DNA of 64,000 nucleotides from SFHK01 sp964554795 (GCA_964554795.1 CAZKQB010000005.1:32493-96492), one strand, 5' to 3'. Positions 25,968 to 35,513 are shown, numbered from the stretch's first letter. Numbers and translations are program-made. The notes: generated from the sequence alone by a model not told the origin.

Positions 25968-27251
25968 TCAGACAGCCTTGGCGACGGCCGTCAGTCGATT
26001 GACAACTATTTGACGCACGCGATCCCGAATCTGTTCAATATTTCCGGATGCATCCACGCGAACAATTCGCTCCGGATGCGTTTCACAGATGTCGATGAAG
26101 GCGTCGTATACGATGCGCATGAACCGGTCGCCCTCGCTTTCCAGCCGGTCGGCGGCAGCAGCGTTCAGGCGGCGACGGATGGCCTCGTCCGGGTTCAGGT
26201 CAAAAAACAGCGTCAGGTCCGGCATGTTGTGTTCGGCAGCACGGCGATTGATATCCCATACCCAGCTGCCCAGACCCCGGCCTACGCCTTGATAGGCGAG
26301 GGAGGAATCCACAAACCGGTCGCACAGCATTACCTCGCCGCGGCGCAGGGCAGGCAGGATGACCTCGTGCACGTGCTGCGCGCGGGAGGCGGCATATAGA
26401 AGCGCCTCGCATTCGTCGCTCATGCCCTCGGAATGCACATCCAGAATGATGTCGCGAATGCGCTCGGAGATCGGGCAGCCGCCCGGCTCGCGGGAGTAGG
26501 TGACAGGATAGCCGGCGTCTTCAAGAAATTGCCTGAGCAGCGCAGCCTGCGTCGATTTGCCGCAGCCGTCCGATCCCTCCAGCGAAAGAAAGAAGCCGGG
26601 CATGCGAGGAAGCCCATCCAGCAGATGGTCACTCAGCGACGCGACGTCCGGGAAGTAGATTTCCGCACCGGAGGCGCGCAGCTCCTCCTCGCTTCCGTAC
26701 CCGTAGCCCGCGCCGATGGGCGTAACGCCTGCACGACACGCGCCGTTCATATCATACTTGCGGTCGCCGATCATGCAGGCACGCTCGAAGTGTGCGGGCA
26801 ATGCATCCAGAATCAGCTGCTTCTTGTCGGCCTCCGTGGCCGAATAGGGCGGAGCGGAAAGCTTGTCAAACAGCGGCAGCAGACCGAAATACTCGAGCGT
26901 TTTTTCGCACAGCGGCAGAGGCTTGGAGGAGGCCAGCGCAATGTACGCGCCCGCGCGCTTCAGTGCAATCAGCATCGGCGCGATGCCGGTATATACGCGC
27001 GCTTCCTTCCAGCCGAGGACGATGTGCCGCTCGCGGTAGATTTCAATGGCCGTCAGTGCCTCCGCCTCGGTCATGCCGCATAAGCGGATGAACGAATCCA
27101 CCAACGGCGGGCCGACAAAGCGGCGCAGCACGTCCTCGCCGGGAACCGGCCGTCCCATCTTTTTTAGAGCATAGGCGGCGCTTCGCATGATGCCCGGCGC
27201 GGATTCGGTGATGGTTCCGTCAAGATCGAGAATAATCGTATCGTATCGCAT
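25968..27251 (-). CDS. HAD phosphatase - thymidylate kinase fusion
   Basis: 427 residues. Residues 1 to about 210 are a HAD hydrolase of the phosphoglycolate phosphatase/PpaX type: DLDGTITES (motif I), ALASSKP (motif II), and CMIGDRKYDMNGACRAG (motif IV), with a helical cap. Residues about 215-427 are a complete thymidylate kinase: P-loop FFLSLEGSDGCGKSTQAALL, DR-type motif CDRFVDSSLAYQGVGRGL, and DLTLFFDLNPDEAIRR. The join (DGLPRMPGFFLS) is in frame without a stop; an internal methionine sits where a free kinase would begin. The ATG at 27251 follows GGAGGG. Both active sites look intact. The Tmk half makes dTDP for DNA synthesis; the HAD half may cleanse nucleotide or sugar phosphates. Confidence 0.88.
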   Translation of the reverse strand: MRYDTIILDLDGTITESAPGIMRSAAYALKKMGRPVPGEDVLRRFVGPPLVDSFIRLCGMTEAEALTAIEIYRERHIVLGWKEARVYTGIAPMLIALKRAGAYIALASSKPLPLCEKTLEYFGLLPLFDKLSAPPYSATEADKKQLILDALPAHFERACMIGDRKYDMNGACRAGVTPIGAGYGYGSEEELRASGAEIYFPDVASLSDHLLDGLPRMPGFFLSLEGSDGCGKSTQAALLRQFLEDAGYPVTYSREPGGCPISERIRDIILDVHSEGMSDECEALLYAASRAQHVHEVILPALRRGEVMLCDRFVDSSLAYQGVGRGLGSWVWDINRRAAEHNMPDLTLFFDLNPDEAIRRRLNAAAADRLESEGDRFMRIVYDAFIDICETHPERIVRVDASGNIEQIRDRVRQIVVNRLTAVAKAV

Positions 27252-27310
27252 GGAAAGCCCTCCAGACGGCGGTGAAATCATATATGCGGTGAAATGGGCG
27301 TTTCATCCGT

Positions 27311-27341
27311 ATCGCCTCCGCGGAAATTTCGCGGAGGCGAT
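27311..27341 (-). terminator. hairpin after the NlpC/P60 gene
   Basis: A 12-bp stem (27311-27322 with 27330-27341) lies downstream of the NlpC/P60 gene stop. No T-run follows on the minus strand, so it may be a weak terminator or processing structure; readthrough into the HAD-Tmk gene is possible. Confidence 0.5.
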
Positions 27342-27357
27342 AATGGAGAAAGGGGGA

Positions 27358-30300
27358 TTACAGTACGCGGCGTCCCCAGGAGAACACGCGGTTGTAATAG
27401 GAATTGGACAGACTTGAGATAACGACCTTGGCCTGACCGGAGGAGGCATGAATGAACTTTCCGCTGCCAAGATAGATGCCTACGTGGTCGCTCAGGTCAT
27501 TGTCGGCGATGGTATTGAAGCACACGATGTCGCCGCGCTTCAGGTTGCTAATGCCCTCGATCTTCTTGCCGTCGTTGTAACCGACCGCCTGTGCGGAGCG
27601 GCGCAGGGATACGCCAACCTTCGCGTAGCAGTACTTCGTGAAGCCGGAGCAGTCGAAGGTGTTGGGGCCGGCCGTCGCGTACACATAGGGCTTGCCCAGC
27701 TGCTGCTTGGCGATTTCAATAACCTTCTCGATCTTCTCCGACGAGGTTCCGCTCATGGGATCGGCGCTCGGGTCGGTGGAGTGAGAGGAATTGCCGCCGG
27801 TTCCGCTGCTGCTCGTCGTGCCCGTCACGGCCGAGCCGGTATTTTTGGGCGCGGAGGAGGAAAATAGGCTCGCAAGCGTTGCCTTGTCGGCGGTGCCGGT
27901 TTCGGTCAGCTTTGCCACACTCTGATACAGCTTTACGGCCTTTTCGGTGATCGAGCCATATTCGCCGTCGATGCTGGCGCTCAGGTAGCCCTTCTGCGTC
28001 AGGCGGGTTTGCAGGCGCGTGACGCTCGAACCAGTGTCTCCCTTGGAGAGAGCGGTGGAGCGGATCGGCGAGACTGGTGCATAGCCGCCGTACAGCACGC
28101 GTAGCAGGGCGGTGTCCGCATTGCCGGTGGCCTCAACGCCTAGCTCCTTCTGCAGGCGTTCGACGGCGGTTTTTGTGATGGTGCCGTAGTTGCCGGCGGG
28201 AATGCCGTCGAAGTAGCCCAGTTCCTCCAGTGCCTTTTGCAGCTTGAGCACGCTGCTGCTGGAGCTGTCTCCGGATTTCAGCGGGCTGTAATCGTCGTTG
28301 CTCAGATACTTGCGCAGCACATAGCCCTCCGAGCCGTCCAGATTTACGCGCGCCCACTTGCTGGTGTATGCGGTAACCTTCACGTCGGCGGCTAGGGCAA
28401 GCGTGGTCATTACATCCGCATCCTCAAGCGCAAGCTTGTATACCTTTGCGCCGGAGTGGATGACGGTAGCCGTCAATGTCTTTACGGTCGGGGAGGTGAA
28501 CTCGTCGGTTTTGACGTTCAGAGCCTCCAGCGGCATGTAGCCCTGATTGCTACCTTTTTTCACCAGCGCCCACTTGTCGTCCCGCGCGAGCACGGTGACC
28601 GTCGCACCCTTCTTGAGGCTACCGAGTGATGCGGACCTTGTGTGCGCGTAGGCATACACGGTGGAATTTTTGCTCACGGTGGCCTCGAGAGACTCCGTCG
28701 CCTTCAGCGTGAATTCGCTCATCAGGTGAACGCTGCTGCGCGGAACGTAGCCCTTCTGGCTGCCGCTGGAAATCAGGCACCAGCCGTCGTCATAGCCCAG
28801 AAGCGTGACGAGCGCGTATTTCGAAAGCGTCGCCTTTACGGAGCTGCCTGTGCTCGCATACTGATACAGCTTTGTGTCTGCGGACAGGATGGCTTCCTGC
28901 TTCGTGGTTTCATCAAGCGTGGGCTGTTGTGCGAGCGTCAGGCAGGAAAGCGGGCAATAGCCCTTGTTGCTGCCGCGCTGAATCAGTGCCCAATTGTCCT
29001 TGGTGGCGAGCACCTTGACTTCAAGGCCAACGGATACCGTGCCCACCGTCCGCTCGGACTTGAGCATGAAGGGATACACGCTGGTCTTCTTCGAGACTGT
29101 CGCGGTGACGGACATGGATTCCTTCAGCGTGACGGAGGCTTGCGTGAGAACGCTCAACGGGTCACGGACATAGCCGGTGCTGTCGCCGGACTTGATCATG
29201 GCCCAGCTGCCGCTGGATCCGCACAGCGTGACGGAGGTACCGCTCTTCAGAGTTGCGAGAACCTTGGAGCTCTTGTCGTTCTTTGCATACACCTTCGTGG
29301 AGTCTTCCGCAATGACGACGGCGACGGGATCGCACGCGACGATCGGGTCGTCCGGCTTCGCGGTGGGCTGCACGGAGGGGTACAGCGTGATGGCGGACTT
29401 CTTCACATAGCCGATATTCTTGCCGTTTTCAAGCTTTACCCAGCCGTCCTTCTCGGAAAGCGCCGTGAAGGTAATGCCGCGGTGCAGCGTGGCCAGAACC
29501 CTGGAAGAGGTGGAAGGGGAGGCGTAAACCTTTGTGCCGTCCGCATTCAGCGTGCACAGGCAGTTCAAGGACGTCTCCTGCGATTCACTGGAGGTTTCGA
29601 TCTTCATTGCAGAGGCGGAGGCATAGCCGGTGCGTCCCTTGTATTCAATGTAGGCGATACCGTTTTTCACGGCATGGACGGTGATCTTCGTTCCAGCGCT
29701 CAGGTACCCCAGCGAGGTGTCGCTGGCCGACGGGCCGATGCGTACGACCGCGCGCTTGGATACGGTGGCTGTCCGCGCCATCGCCGTTTCCCAGCCGGGT
29801 GCGAGAGTGGCGCTTGTCTGCTTTGTGGGGGCAGGCGTGGCCGTAGGGGAGGGCGTCGCTGTGGGCTTTACGGTGGGCGTCGCCGTGGCACCGTAGGTGA
29901 TGTCCAGCCCGCGCTTATTTACATAGCCGACGTTCTTGCCCTTCTGAACCTTTGCCCAGCCGCCGCTTACGGCCAGCACCGTTACGCGGTCGCCGTCGGT
30001 CAGCGAGCCGAGCTTCGAGCTGGACGTGGATGCGGTCTTGTAAACGTACAGGACGTCCACGTTTACTGTGCCGATGCCGGACAGGCTTTCGGGTGCGGGT
30101 GTGGCGGTAGGAGTGGGTGTAGCCGTGGGCTTTGCGGTGGGTGTGGCGGTTACGCCGAAGGTGATGTTCAGCATGTGCCGGTTTACATAGCCGGTTTTGC
30201 TGCCGACCTGAATGTTTGCCCAGCTGCTGTTCGAGTCCAGCACGGTTACGCGGTCGCCCTTCTTCAGAGAACCGAGCTTTGCGGACGACGTGCTTGCCTT

Positions 30301-31152
30301 CTCATAGACAGACAGCGTCTTCACATTTACGACGCCCAGACCAGAGGTCTTCGCAGTGGAGGTCGTTGGCTTCGGGTTCAGCAGGCGGAAATCCTCCACC
30401 AGAGCGAAACCGAAGCGATCCTTGTATTCGATGTAGGCGATCTCTTCCTTTTCGTCCATGGCGTGCACGATAAATTTCGTGCCCTTTTTCAGCGTGCCGA
30501 GCTTTTCGTCCTGCTTCGTGGGGCCGTCCCGGACGATCATTTTGTCGGCGGTGACGATGGCGTCCTCGGATTCCTTCGTGTCAGCCCATTCTACATACGG
30601 CGTGGGCGAGGGCTTTTTTGTCGCCGCAGGGGTGGGCGTGGCGGCGGCCTTCGTGTCGATGGTTAGGCCGCTTTTCAGCACATAGCCGATTCGATCGCCG
30701 TTTTCAACGCGCGCCCAGTCGCCCTTCGTTGCGAGCACGGTGATCGTTGCGCCCTTTTTCAGCGCGCCGATGGACTTGGAGGACTTGTCAGCGCTTGCAT
30801 ATACCTTCAGCGAGGAGGCAGTGACCGTTCCAAGACCTGACAGGCTCTTTTCCGGCTCTGCCGTCTCCGTAGACAGACGCGTCATATCGGAAACGCGCGC
30901 ATAGCCGCGCTTTCCCTTGTATTCGATGAAGGCGATACCGTTTTTATGGTTGAGCACCGTGACGGTGGTGCCCTTCTTCAGCGTGCCGATGCGGGAATCC
31001 TCCACAGTCGGGCCGCTGCGCACAACCATTGAAGCCGAGGTGACGACCGCTTGAAAGCTGTCGGCCAAGGCTACAATGGGCAGCGAGGTCAGGCACAATG
31101 CGAGCAGCAGACATAAGATGCCGGCCTTCCGTAGGTAGTGCTTGCGTTCCAT
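27358..31152 (-). CDS. secreted NlpC/P60 peptidoglycan hydrolase with SH3 repeat array
   Basis: 1264 residues. The signal peptide ends near residue 30 (SLPIVALA). I count twelve SH3-like repeats, each with a V..G.....LGTLKKG..V.VL....W......G..GYV pattern, some separated by TPTATPxP linkers. Two peptidoglycan-binding-1 repeats follow (LQKALEELGYFDG and LQTRLTQKGYLSA). The C-terminal NlpC/P60 domain has catalytic cysteine in TFDCSGF, histidine in SDHVGIYLG and a third polar residue in FIHASSG. It should cut stem peptides of peptidoglycan while the SH3 array holds the wall. ATG 31152 follows AAGGAG. Twelve SH3 modules is unusually many for this family. Confidence 0.9.
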   Translation of the reverse strand: MERKHYLRKAGILCLLLALCLTSLPIVALADSFQAVVTSASMVVRSGPTVEDSRIGTLKKGTTVTVLNHKNGIAFIEYKGKRGYARVSDMTRLSTETAEPEKSLSGLGTVTASSLKVYASADKSSKSIGALKKGATITVLATKGDWARVENGDRIGYVLKSGLTIDTKAAATPTPAATKKPSPTPYVEWADTKESEDAIVTADKMIVRDGPTKQDEKLGTLKKGTKFIVHAMDEKEEIAYIEYKDRFGFALVEDFRLLNPKPTTSTAKTSGLGVVNVKTLSVYEKASTSSAKLGSLKKGDRVTVLDSNSSWANIQVGSKTGYVNRHMLNITFGVTATPTAKPTATPTPTATPAPESLSGIGTVNVDVLYVYKTASTSSSKLGSLTDGDRVTVLAVSGGWAKVQKGKNVGYVNKRGLDITYGATATPTVKPTATPSPTATPAPTKQTSATLAPGWETAMARTATVSKRAVVRIGPSASDTSLGYLSAGTKITVHAVKNGIAYIEYKGRTGYASASAMKIETSSESQETSLNCLCTLNADGTKVYASPSTSSRVLATLHRGITFTALSEKDGWVKLENGKNIGYVKKSAITLYPSVQPTAKPDDPIVACDPVAVVIAEDSTKVYAKNDKSSKVLATLKSGTSVTLCGSSGSWAMIKSGDSTGYVRDPLSVLTQASVTLKESMSVTATVSKKTSVYPFMLKSERTVGTVSVGLEVKVLATKDNWALIQRGSNKGYCPLSCLTLAQQPTLDETTKQEAILSADTKLYQYASTGSSVKATLSKYALVTLLGYDDGWCLISSGSQKGYVPRSSVHLMSEFTLKATESLEATVSKNSTVYAYAHTRSASLGSLKKGATVTVLARDDKWALVKKGSNQGYMPLEALNVKTDEFTSPTVKTLTATVIHSGAKVYKLALEDADVMTTLALAADVKVTAYTSKWARVNLDGSEGYVLRKYLSNDDYSPLKSGDSSSSSVLKLQKALEELGYFDGIPAGNYGTITKTAVERLQKELGVEATGNADTALLRVLYGGYAPVSPIRSTALSKGDTGSSVTRLQTRLTQKGYLSASIDGEYGSITEKAVKLYQSVAKLTETGTADKATLASLFSSSAPKNTGSAVTGTTSSSGTGGNSSHSTDPSADPMSGTSSEKIEKVIEIAKQQLGKPYVYATAGPNTFDCSGFTKYCYAKVGVSLRRSAQAVGYNDGKKIEGISNLKRGDIVCFNTIADNDLSDHVGIYLGSGKFIHASSGQAKVVISSLSNSYYNRVFSWGRRVL

Positions 31153-31218
31153 TTCATTACTCCTTATGCAGAAATAAATATTACGCCTGTATTTCACATA
31201 CATACGCATGCTGAATAC

Positions 31219-31247
31219 ATTATAAACCAAATTGACGCATCTTGCAA
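31219..31247 (-). promoter_or_regulatory. promoter of the NlpC/P60 gene
   Basis: Minus-strand TTGCAA (31242-31247) and TATAAT (31219-31224), 17-base spacer. The stretch 31248-31474 between this and the divergent promoter is AT-rich and I see no gene or structured RNA in it. Confidence 0.65.
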
Positions 31248-31474
31248 TACCTGATCAATAAAAATACGAGGATGAATATCGGATGCGAAAACGGCTGTAT
31301 GCGGCTATTTTTTGGAGAATGAGGGACGTTTTTGAAAAGTGATTTCAAAAACGGAAATCTTTGGAAATATATCGATGCACAATAATGAGCAAAATAATCA
31401 AAAAGAAAAAGAACAACGCTTCAAAAAACAATAAATGCGCAACCTACAAACGAAAGTTTGTAATATTTTCTCCA

Positions 31475-31503
31475 TGCACAGGGACTCCGGCATTCGGTAT
31501 AAT
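31475..31503 (+). promoter_or_regulatory. promoter of the URO-D-family gene
   Basis: TGCACA (31475-31480) and a perfect TATAAT (31498-31503), 17-base spacer. The start of transcription would be within about 15 bases of the GTG start, giving a very short leader that still includes GGAGGT. Confidence 0.55.
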
Positions 31504-31524
31504 AGGATGGACGGAGGTGGTTCT

Positions 31525-32643
31525 GTGAATAACCGCGAACGGATGCAGGCAATCATGCATTACCGGGATTACGATCGGATGCCGGTCGTGAGCTTTGGCT
31601 ACTGGCAGGAAACGCTGACGAAATGGCGCATTGAGGGTCATGTGACACCGGAGGAGGAAAAGGGCTACAGCGACAATAATGTTTATGACCGGGCGATTAT
31701 GGAGCGGCTGGGCTTCGATTTTAACTGGAGCGGCGGCACGGGCGGAAGCAGCTATCTTTTCCCGATGTTTGAGACGGAGGTTTTGAAAACCGATCCGGAC
31801 GGCAGCGAAGTCGTGCGCAACGGAGAGGGCCTGATCGTAAAGGTCAAGCCGGGTGTTGTTTCCATTCCTGCGCATGTGGGCACGTCGCTCACGGGGCGCG
31901 AGGCGTGGGAGGAAATGTATCTGCCTCGACTGACGGACAGCGAGAAGCGCGTGGATGCCGAGGCTATTCGCAGGCGCTATGCGGAGATTGAGCAGCTTGG
32001 TCTGCCGATCTGCCTGTCCTGCGGCAGCCTGTATGGCAACATCCGCAATATGCTGGGCGTTGAGGATTTGGCGTATCTGGCTGCGGACGACGAGGAGCTG
32101 TATGAGGAAATCATCAATACCGTGGGCGGGCTGTGCCTGAAGGTAGCCGAGCGCGTGCTGGCGCTGGGACTGAAGTTTGATTTCGGCCATTTCTGGGAGG
32201 ATATCTGTTTTAAGTCCGGCCCGCTGGTGCGGCCGAGCGTATTCCGCGAGCTGGTGGGCCCGTGGTATCAGCGGATTACGTCGCTTCTGAAGGCGCATGA
32301 CGTAGATATCGTGTCTGTGGACTGCGACGGCAAGATTGACGAGCTGGTTCCCGTGTGGTTGGAAAACGGTGTGAATACAATGTTCCCCATCGAGGTGGGT
32401 ACGTGGCGCGCATCGTTTGACAACTGGCGAAGAATTTACGGAAGGGATTTGCGCGGCGTGGGCGGTATGGACAAGCGCGTGTTTGCGAAGGATTATGCCG
32501 CAATTGACGAGGAGATCGAGAGGCTGAAGCCAATTGTGGATATGGGCGGCTACATTCCGTGCCCCGATCACCGCATTCCGCCGGATGCAAAGTGGGAAAA
32601 CGTACAATACTACTGCGAGCGGTTCCGAAAGACCTTTGGCTAA
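31525..32643 (+). CDS. uroporphyrinogen decarboxylase-family protein
   Basis: 372 residues with the URO-D TIM-barrel layout: N-terminal NNRERMQAIMHYRDYDRMPVV, central CLSCGSLYGNIRNMLGVEDLAYLAADDEELYEEI, then FGHFWEDICFKSGPLVRPSVFRELVGPWYQRI, DCDGKIDELVPVWLENGVNTMFPIEVG and C-terminal GGYIPCPDHRIPPD. This is the branch usually annotated as URO-D-like or methyltransferase-type, not haem-pathway HemE. CPDH resembles the zinc-ligand region of MtaA-like corrinoid methyltransferases. GTG is chosen because GGAGGTGG lies 5 bases upstream. It stands alone, so the substrate is unknown. Confidence 0.8.
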   Translation: MNNRERMQAIMHYRDYDRMPVVSFGYWQETLTKWRIEGHVTPEEEKGYSDNNVYDRAIMERLGFDFNWSGGTGGSSYLFPMFETEVLKTDPDGSEVVRNGEGLIVKVKPGVVSIPAHVGTSLTGREAWEEMYLPRLTDSEKRVDAEAIRRRYAEIEQLGLPICLSCGSLYGNIRNMLGVEDLAYLAADDEELYEEIINTVGGLCLKVAERVLALGLKFDFGHFWEDICFKSGPLVRPSVFRELVGPWYQRITSLLKAHDVDIVSVDCDGKIDELVPVWLENGVNTMFPIEVGTWRASFDNWRRIYGRDLRGVGGMDKRVFAKDYAAIDEEIERLKPIVDMGGYIPCPDHRIPPDAKWENVQYYCERFRKTFG

Positions 32644-32650
32644 CGGAAAG

Positions 32651-32688
32651 CGCCTGCTGCGAAGCGAAGTATGCTTCTGCAGCAGGCG
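32651..32688 (+). terminator. terminator after the URO-D-family gene
   Basis: CGCCTGCTGC plus an inner GAAGC/GCTTC stem pair with GCAGCAGGCG, followed by TTCTGTTT, 8 bases after the stop. Confidence 0.85.
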
Positions 32689-32824
32689 TTCTGTTTGCTT
32701 GCACTGCCTTCTCCGATTCCAGATAAGACCGGGAAGCAAAGGCGGCGGATTCATTGAGCCCGAGCCGTCAAGTCGTCGCGAGCTGAAAACGGCGTAAAAA
32801 GCCTTCGTTTTTTCGAGAACAGGG

Positions 32825-33610
32825 TTAGCTGCCCGTGCTCTGATAGCGCTTTACGCCGAAGCACCACGCAACCCATGATACAAAAAAGAAGGCAAGCCCT
32901 GCCGGAAGCGCGAGGAAGCCCGTCCAGGTGGGAACACCCCATCCGCATACAGCAGCTGCAGGGAGATAGCAAAACGGCAGCATGGGCAGAATGTAGAAAA
33001 ACAGGCATTTGAGCCATTGCGGCAGGTAGTCTGGCGCGACCTTCGCTACCTGATAGCTGCCGTTTGTGAAGATATAGCTCAGCCCCAGACTTCGTATCGT
33101 GAAAAACGAAACGGCACACACGAGCATGAAAATGCCTGTGTAAACCAGATATCCGCCGGCAAGCGCCAGAGCCAGCATGAGCACATCGACACAGGTCACG
33201 TGCACGTGCATGCGAATGAGCGCGAGCACAATCATCAGCATGCCGCCCAGAGCGCGGGAAAGCCTGTTCAGATCGAACCGCAACGTCATGGCCTGAAAAA
33301 GCGTGCTTCTTGGGCGCAGCATCACCCGGTCGAATGAGCCGTTCTGAATCTGAAATGGCAGCAGATCCAGCCCGCGCGAGAAAAGCTCGGCAAGACCGAA
33401 TGCACACACGGTCAGGCCGTACATGAGCATCACCCGGTCGCTCGTCCATTCGCCTACACTTTTAAAGCGCACGAACATCAGAAGCATTTCAAGCGGATCG
33501 GTAAGCGTGTGAAACAGCGTGAGCAGCAGCTGCGCGGGCCAGCCGCGGTATTGCAGGTTTTCGCGCAGATGCATGCGGATGAAGCGGAAATACAATCGCA
33601 GATTACCCAT
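32825..33610 (-). CDS. ABC-2 family exporter permease (second subunit)
   Basis: 261 residues, about six membrane segments, typical of the ABC-2 permease group formerly called DUF990. MGNLRLYFRFIRMHLRENLQYRGW opens the protein and the cytoplasmic loop QIQNGSFDRVMLRPRS is characteristic. ATG 33610 follows GGGAGG and lies 4 bases after the stop of the partner permease. Third gene of an ATPase-permease-permease exporter operon. The cargo is unknown; the family has been linked to export of lipids, antibiotics and small toxic compounds. Confidence 0.83.
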   Translation of the reverse strand: MGNLRLYFRFIRMHLRENLQYRGWPAQLLLTLFHTLTDPLEMLLMFVRFKSVGEWTSDRVMLMYGLTVCAFGLAELFSRGLDLLPFQIQNGSFDRVMLRPRSTLFQAMTLRFDLNRLSRALGGMLMIVLALIRMHVHVTCVDVLMLALALAGGYLVYTGIFMLVCAVSFFTIRSLGLSYIFTNGSYQVAKVAPDYLPQWLKCLFFYILPMLPFCYLPAAAVCGWGVPTWTGFLALPAGLAFFFVSWVAWCFGVKRYQSTGS

Positions 33611-33614
33611 GCGT

Positions 33615-34430
33615 TCAGCCTCCCTGCACGATAATTTGCTTTTGATTTGCACGAATCCAGCCCCGTCCGAGTGCAATCAGCGCCGTAAGCCAAAGGAATT
33701 GAAGCGTCAGAACACTTGGAAGCTGGTCGAGACCTGCCGAGCCTGCGTAAAATCGGAACGACAGATCGCCCATCGCGGCGAACGGCTGCAGCGCAAGCAC
33801 CCTCTGCCAGGACTGCGGCCACAGCTGAAGCGGCAGATAGCCGCCTGCGAGGATAGACATGCATACCATCGCCAGCGTGGCGGGCGCGGGACCGAGATTT
33901 GCGTTCATGCACATGGCGTAGCCCAGATTTGCGGCTGCGCAGGAGAGCAGCGTGCCGGTAATCAGCGTCAGCACGCATGCGCCCAATCCTGCAAGGGAAG
34001 CCGGTGCGCTCAGCCCCAACGGGGCAGGAATGAGCAGGGCAACCAGCACCTTTGGCACAAGGCCCAGAAGAAACGGCACGAGCTTTGCCGCCAGCGCACG
34101 TGCGTACCAGTAGCTGTACAGGTTCAAAGGACGCAGAAGCTGCGTGCCCACGTCGCCTGAGCGAATGCTGTTCCACACCATGCCGTCCACACTGTAGCCC
34201 GGGAGCAGATCCAGCGAGATTTCCGTCAGCCAGATCAGGCTGACGGCCTGCGACAGCGGGACGGCGGTCGCATCCGGGCTGCCATGCAGATAGTATACCG
34301 AAATGATTACGGCGCGCACGTAGCCCCAGAAGACGTTGGTTGCTATTTGGGAAAACGCGCTCAGTCGATACTGGAGCCCGTTTTTCAGCTCGATTCGCAG
34401 AATGGCCAGATACGGCCTCAAACGGCGCAC
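33615..34430 (-). CDS. ABC-2 family exporter permease (first subunit)
   Basis: 271 residues with about six membrane segments. It shares the layout of its neighbour, with the counterpart loop VWNSIRSGDVGTQLLRPLN matching the partner's QNGSFDRVMLRPRS. The start is GTG at 34430, overlapping the end of the ATPase gene by 13 bases, so translation is coupled. The two permeases should form a heterodimer driven by the upstream ATPase. Confidence 0.83.
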   Translation of the reverse strand: MRRLRPYLAILRIELKNGLQYRLSAFSQIATNVFWGYVRAVIISVYYLHGSPDATAVPLSQAVSLIWLTEISLDLLPGYSVDGMVWNSIRSGDVGTQLLRPLNLYSYWYARALAAKLVPFLLGLVPKVLVALLIPAPLGLSAPASLAGLGACVLTLITGTLLSCAAANLGYAMCMNANLGPAPATLAMVCMSILAGGYLPLQLWPQSWQRVLALQPFAAMGDLSFRFYAGSAGLDQLPSVLTLQFLWLTALIALGRGWIRANQKQIIVQGG

Positions 34431-35398
34431 AGGTCGAACTCGCGATACATTGCCGCGACCATCCTTTCCACGTTTTCCGGCTCGATCGTCAGATCGGCGA
34501 TTTCACACGCGCTGGCCACGCGAGCGAGAATTGCCTGCACAGAAACAGACTCCGGTCTGTATTTAACGATCAGCATGCCGTCCTCCAAATGAGCCTCTTC
34601 AGCCTCCGGAATCGGCGGAACAGCGGACAGCGGGGATGTCGGGCGCAGTCTGACCAGCCGTGCCGGCGCAAAGCGCTCCCGGAGCGCCTGCATGCTGCCG
34701 TCAAACAGCTTACGCCCCTTGCCGAGCACCATCACACGTGAGCACAGCGCCTCAATGTCGTCCATATCGTGGGTGGTCAGTAGCATCGTTACTCCCTGGC
34801 GATTCATTTCGGCAAGCACGTTGCGCAGCGCGAGCTTCGTAACGGCATCCAGGCCGATAGTCGGCTCGTCCAGAAACAGGATTTCTGGCGCGTGCAGAAG
34901 TGCGGCGATGATTTCGCAGCGCATGCGTTGCCCGAGTGACAGCTGTCGAACCGGCGTTTTGAGTAGGCTCCCTGCATCCAGAAGCTCCGTGAGCCTGCAT
35001 AGCCGCTTCCGGTAGTCTGCATCCGGCACGCGGTAGATGTCGCGCAGCAGCTCAAACGAGTCGGACACCGGCGTATCCCACCACAGCTGACTGCGCTGGC
35101 CAAACACCACGCCGATGTGCGCGGCGTGCGCCTGCCGTTCCTTCCATGGTACCCGCCCAAGCACGCGAACATTTCCGCCGTCGGGCGACAGTATGCCGCT
35201 GATGATTTTGATCGTCGTGCTTTTCCCTGCGCCGTTCGGGCCGATATAGCCCACCAGCTCGCCCGGCTCCACGTGGAAGCTCACGTGGCTCAGGGCCTCG
35301 ATCGTCGTTGTCTCGCGGGAAAAAATCGCGCGAAGTCCGCTTGAACGCTTATGAACCCGATAGAGCTTGGTTACGTCGTTCAGTTCGATTTGCGCCAA
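34418..35398 (-). CDS. ABC exporter ATP-binding protein
   Basis: About 326 residues. Walker A GYIGPNGAGKSTTIKIISG, Q-loop GVVFGQRSQLWWDTP, signature LSLGQRMRCEI, Walker B ILFLDEPTIGLD, and the switch histidine in LLTTHDMDD are all intact. The Q-loop form QRSQLWWD is typical of ATPases that pair with two DUF990-type permeases. A C-terminal extension of about 80 residues follows the nucleotide domain. The start is taken as TTG 35398 because GGAGGGA lies 6 bases upstream; the ATG at 35413 has no ribosome site, and only a small N-terminal difference results. Confidence 0.88.
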   Translation of the reverse strand: MAQIELNDVTKLYRVHKRSSGLRAIFSRETTTIEALSHVSFHVEPGELVGYIGPNGAGKSTTIKIISGILSPDGGNVRVLGRVPWKERQAHAAHIGVVFGQRSQLWWDTPVSDSFELLRDIYRVPDADYRKRLCRLTELLDAGSLLKTPVRQLSLGQRMRCEIIAALLHAPEILFLDEPTIGLDAVTKLALRNVLAEMNRQGVTMLLTTHDMDDIEALCSRVMVLGKGRKLFDGSMQALRERFAPARLVRLRPTSPLSAVPPIPEAEEAHLEDGMLIVKYRPESVSVQAILARVASACEIADLTIEPENVERMVAAMYREFDLCAV

Positions 35399-35450
35399 TC
35401 CGCATCCCTCCATTATGAAATGATATACGCCTATTTTTAGGGCGCTTGCC

Positions 35451-35480
35451 ATTATAACACAGGCGAGGAAGGCCAGTCAA
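35451..35480 (-). promoter_or_regulatory. promoter of the ABC-2 exporter operon
   Basis: Minus-strand TTGACT (35475-35480) and TATAAT (35451-35456) with an 18-base spacer. Confidence 0.7.
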
Positions 35481-35513
35481 GCCCAATGCGTTTTCGGTTT
35501 AACGCGGGGTGTG

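Noticed and set aside
28642..30666. 674-codon plus-strand open frame
   Set aside because: A shadow of the NlpC/P60 gene; composition is skewed (Arg/Gly/Ala-rich repeats) and it mirrors the SH3 repeats.
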